Origin: Catalinimonas alkaloidigena
Lineage (GTDB): Bacteria > Bacteroidota > Bacteroidia > Cytophagales > Cyclobacteriaceae
Direction: 5' to 3'
Length of the DNA stretch: 64,000 nt
Assembly (NCBI RefSeq): GCF_029504655.1
Contig: NZ_JAQFIL010000001.1
Location: 3,043,001-3,107,000, forward strand
Both the position numbers and the translations under genes were made by a program. The notes beneath the pieces were generated by a model. That model was not told the DNA's origin. It ran no database searches and was given only the letters and a program-made list of their open reading frames with translations. Of this stretch, positions 63,870 to 64,000 are shown piece after piece. The first letter of the stretch is position 1. Each line of letters opens with the position of its first letter.

Positions 63870-64000
63870 TTACAAATACTTGTCTCCTTTGTTGTTCTTC
63901 ACATCGTTCATTACGCTTTTCAAAGAGATATCTTTGTCTTTGGGATAAATTAACAATACGTCTTCACTATCAGCCACAAGGTAGTTTCTTAGACCATGCA
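63870..64000 (-). CDS. 3' end of a probable mannose-1-phosphate guanylyltransferase
   Basis: Cut by the right edge of the window. The minus-strand frame ends at TAA 63870-63872 and reads HGLRNYLVADSEDVLLIYPK, then KDKDISLKSVMNDVKNNKGDKYL. This matches the C-terminus of Bacteroidota ManC-like GDP-mannose pyrophosphorylases (a DYxVVDTxDVLLI-type strand and a final K-G-(E/D)-K-(F/Y)-(L/V)). It lies one base from the rlmB stop, convergent. Only about 43 residues are visible, so the name is provisional. Confidence 0.55.
   Translation of the reverse strand, partial: HGLRNYLVADSEDVLLIYPKDKDISLKSVMNDVKNNKGDKYL

Noticed and set aside
1..64000. CRISPR array, phage genes or a restriction-modification system
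   Set aside because: No regular spaced repeats and no matching gene families were seen on either strand.

Overview
The window is a chromosomal segment of a Bacteroidota bacterium, most likely order Cytophagales (inference). The evidence is the family content: GWxTD protein, DUF2911, DUF2723, TIGR03643/DUF2805, YfiR-like, DUF1080 and VPS10/BNR proteins, with many lipoproteins. Promoters where readable fit the Bacteroidota pattern TTTG-N19-TAnnTTTG, Shine-Dalgarno sequences are mostly absent, and the single tRNA gene does not encode CCA. Base composition is moderately AT-rich. No rRNA, CRISPR array, phage or complete conjugative element was seen.

Layout. 0.3-8.1 kb is a loose accessory region: two small membrane proteins, a decayed serine beta-lactamase-family gene, a K+/H+ antiporter, an FGE-sulfatase-domain protein, a class D beta-lactamase, a repeat-rich gene-free stretch and a FemAB/GNAT-like protein. 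8.4-9.6 kb is a compact SPFH/band-7 plus ribbon-helix-helix pair; the 58-aa RHH gene is easy to miss. 9.9-26.8 kb is a long minus-strand run: VPS10/BNR secreted protein, GAF histidine kinase, methyltransferase, UPF0173 hydrolase, exonuclease VII (xseB, xseA), cobalamin adenosyltransferase, a large membrane-TPR protein, gatC, a PlsC-like acyltransferase, and an OPT transporter / fructosamine-kinase / lipoprotein operon. In this run xseA and the membrane-TPR gene are each broken by one extra A/T in a homopolymer.

26.9-31.1 kb is a gene graveyard: a decayed helical-repeat gene, a decayed IS3 orfA, an intact 1010-bp IS5-type element with inverted repeats and an AAT target duplication, a decayed EGF-like lipoprotein gene, and a further unidentified relic, with an intact EEP-domain membrane protein among them. 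31.2-38.7 kb holds an AI-2E-family permease, an S41 peptidase, an alpha/beta hydrolase and a four-gene lipoprotein / DUF1080 / Gfo-Idh-MocA group. A CAT-anticodon tRNA (probably Ile2) with clear promoter and terminator lies at 38.9 kb, followed by a three-gene RND efflux operon (39.1-45.4 kb).

46-64 kb: a bicupin protein, a stand-alone 2-oxoacid dehydrogenase E2, a YfiR-like protein, a two-gene unit of DUF1080-PA14 protein and a beta-propeller dehydrogenase-like protein with an azurin-type copper domain, an aldo/keto reductase, a tandem universal stress protein, a 2-hydroxyacid dehydrogenase next to 3-methyladenine glycosylase, DUF2911, TIGR03643, a DUF2723 membrane protein, then GWxTD overlapping rlmB, and the cut 3' end of a probable mannose-1-phosphate guanylyltransferase.

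I did not find a clearly new defence or mobile system. The best candidates for follow-up are the SPFH-RHH unit with palindromes over its promoter, the DUF1080-PA14 / azurin-dehydrogenase pair, and the OPT / fructosamine-kinase operon.
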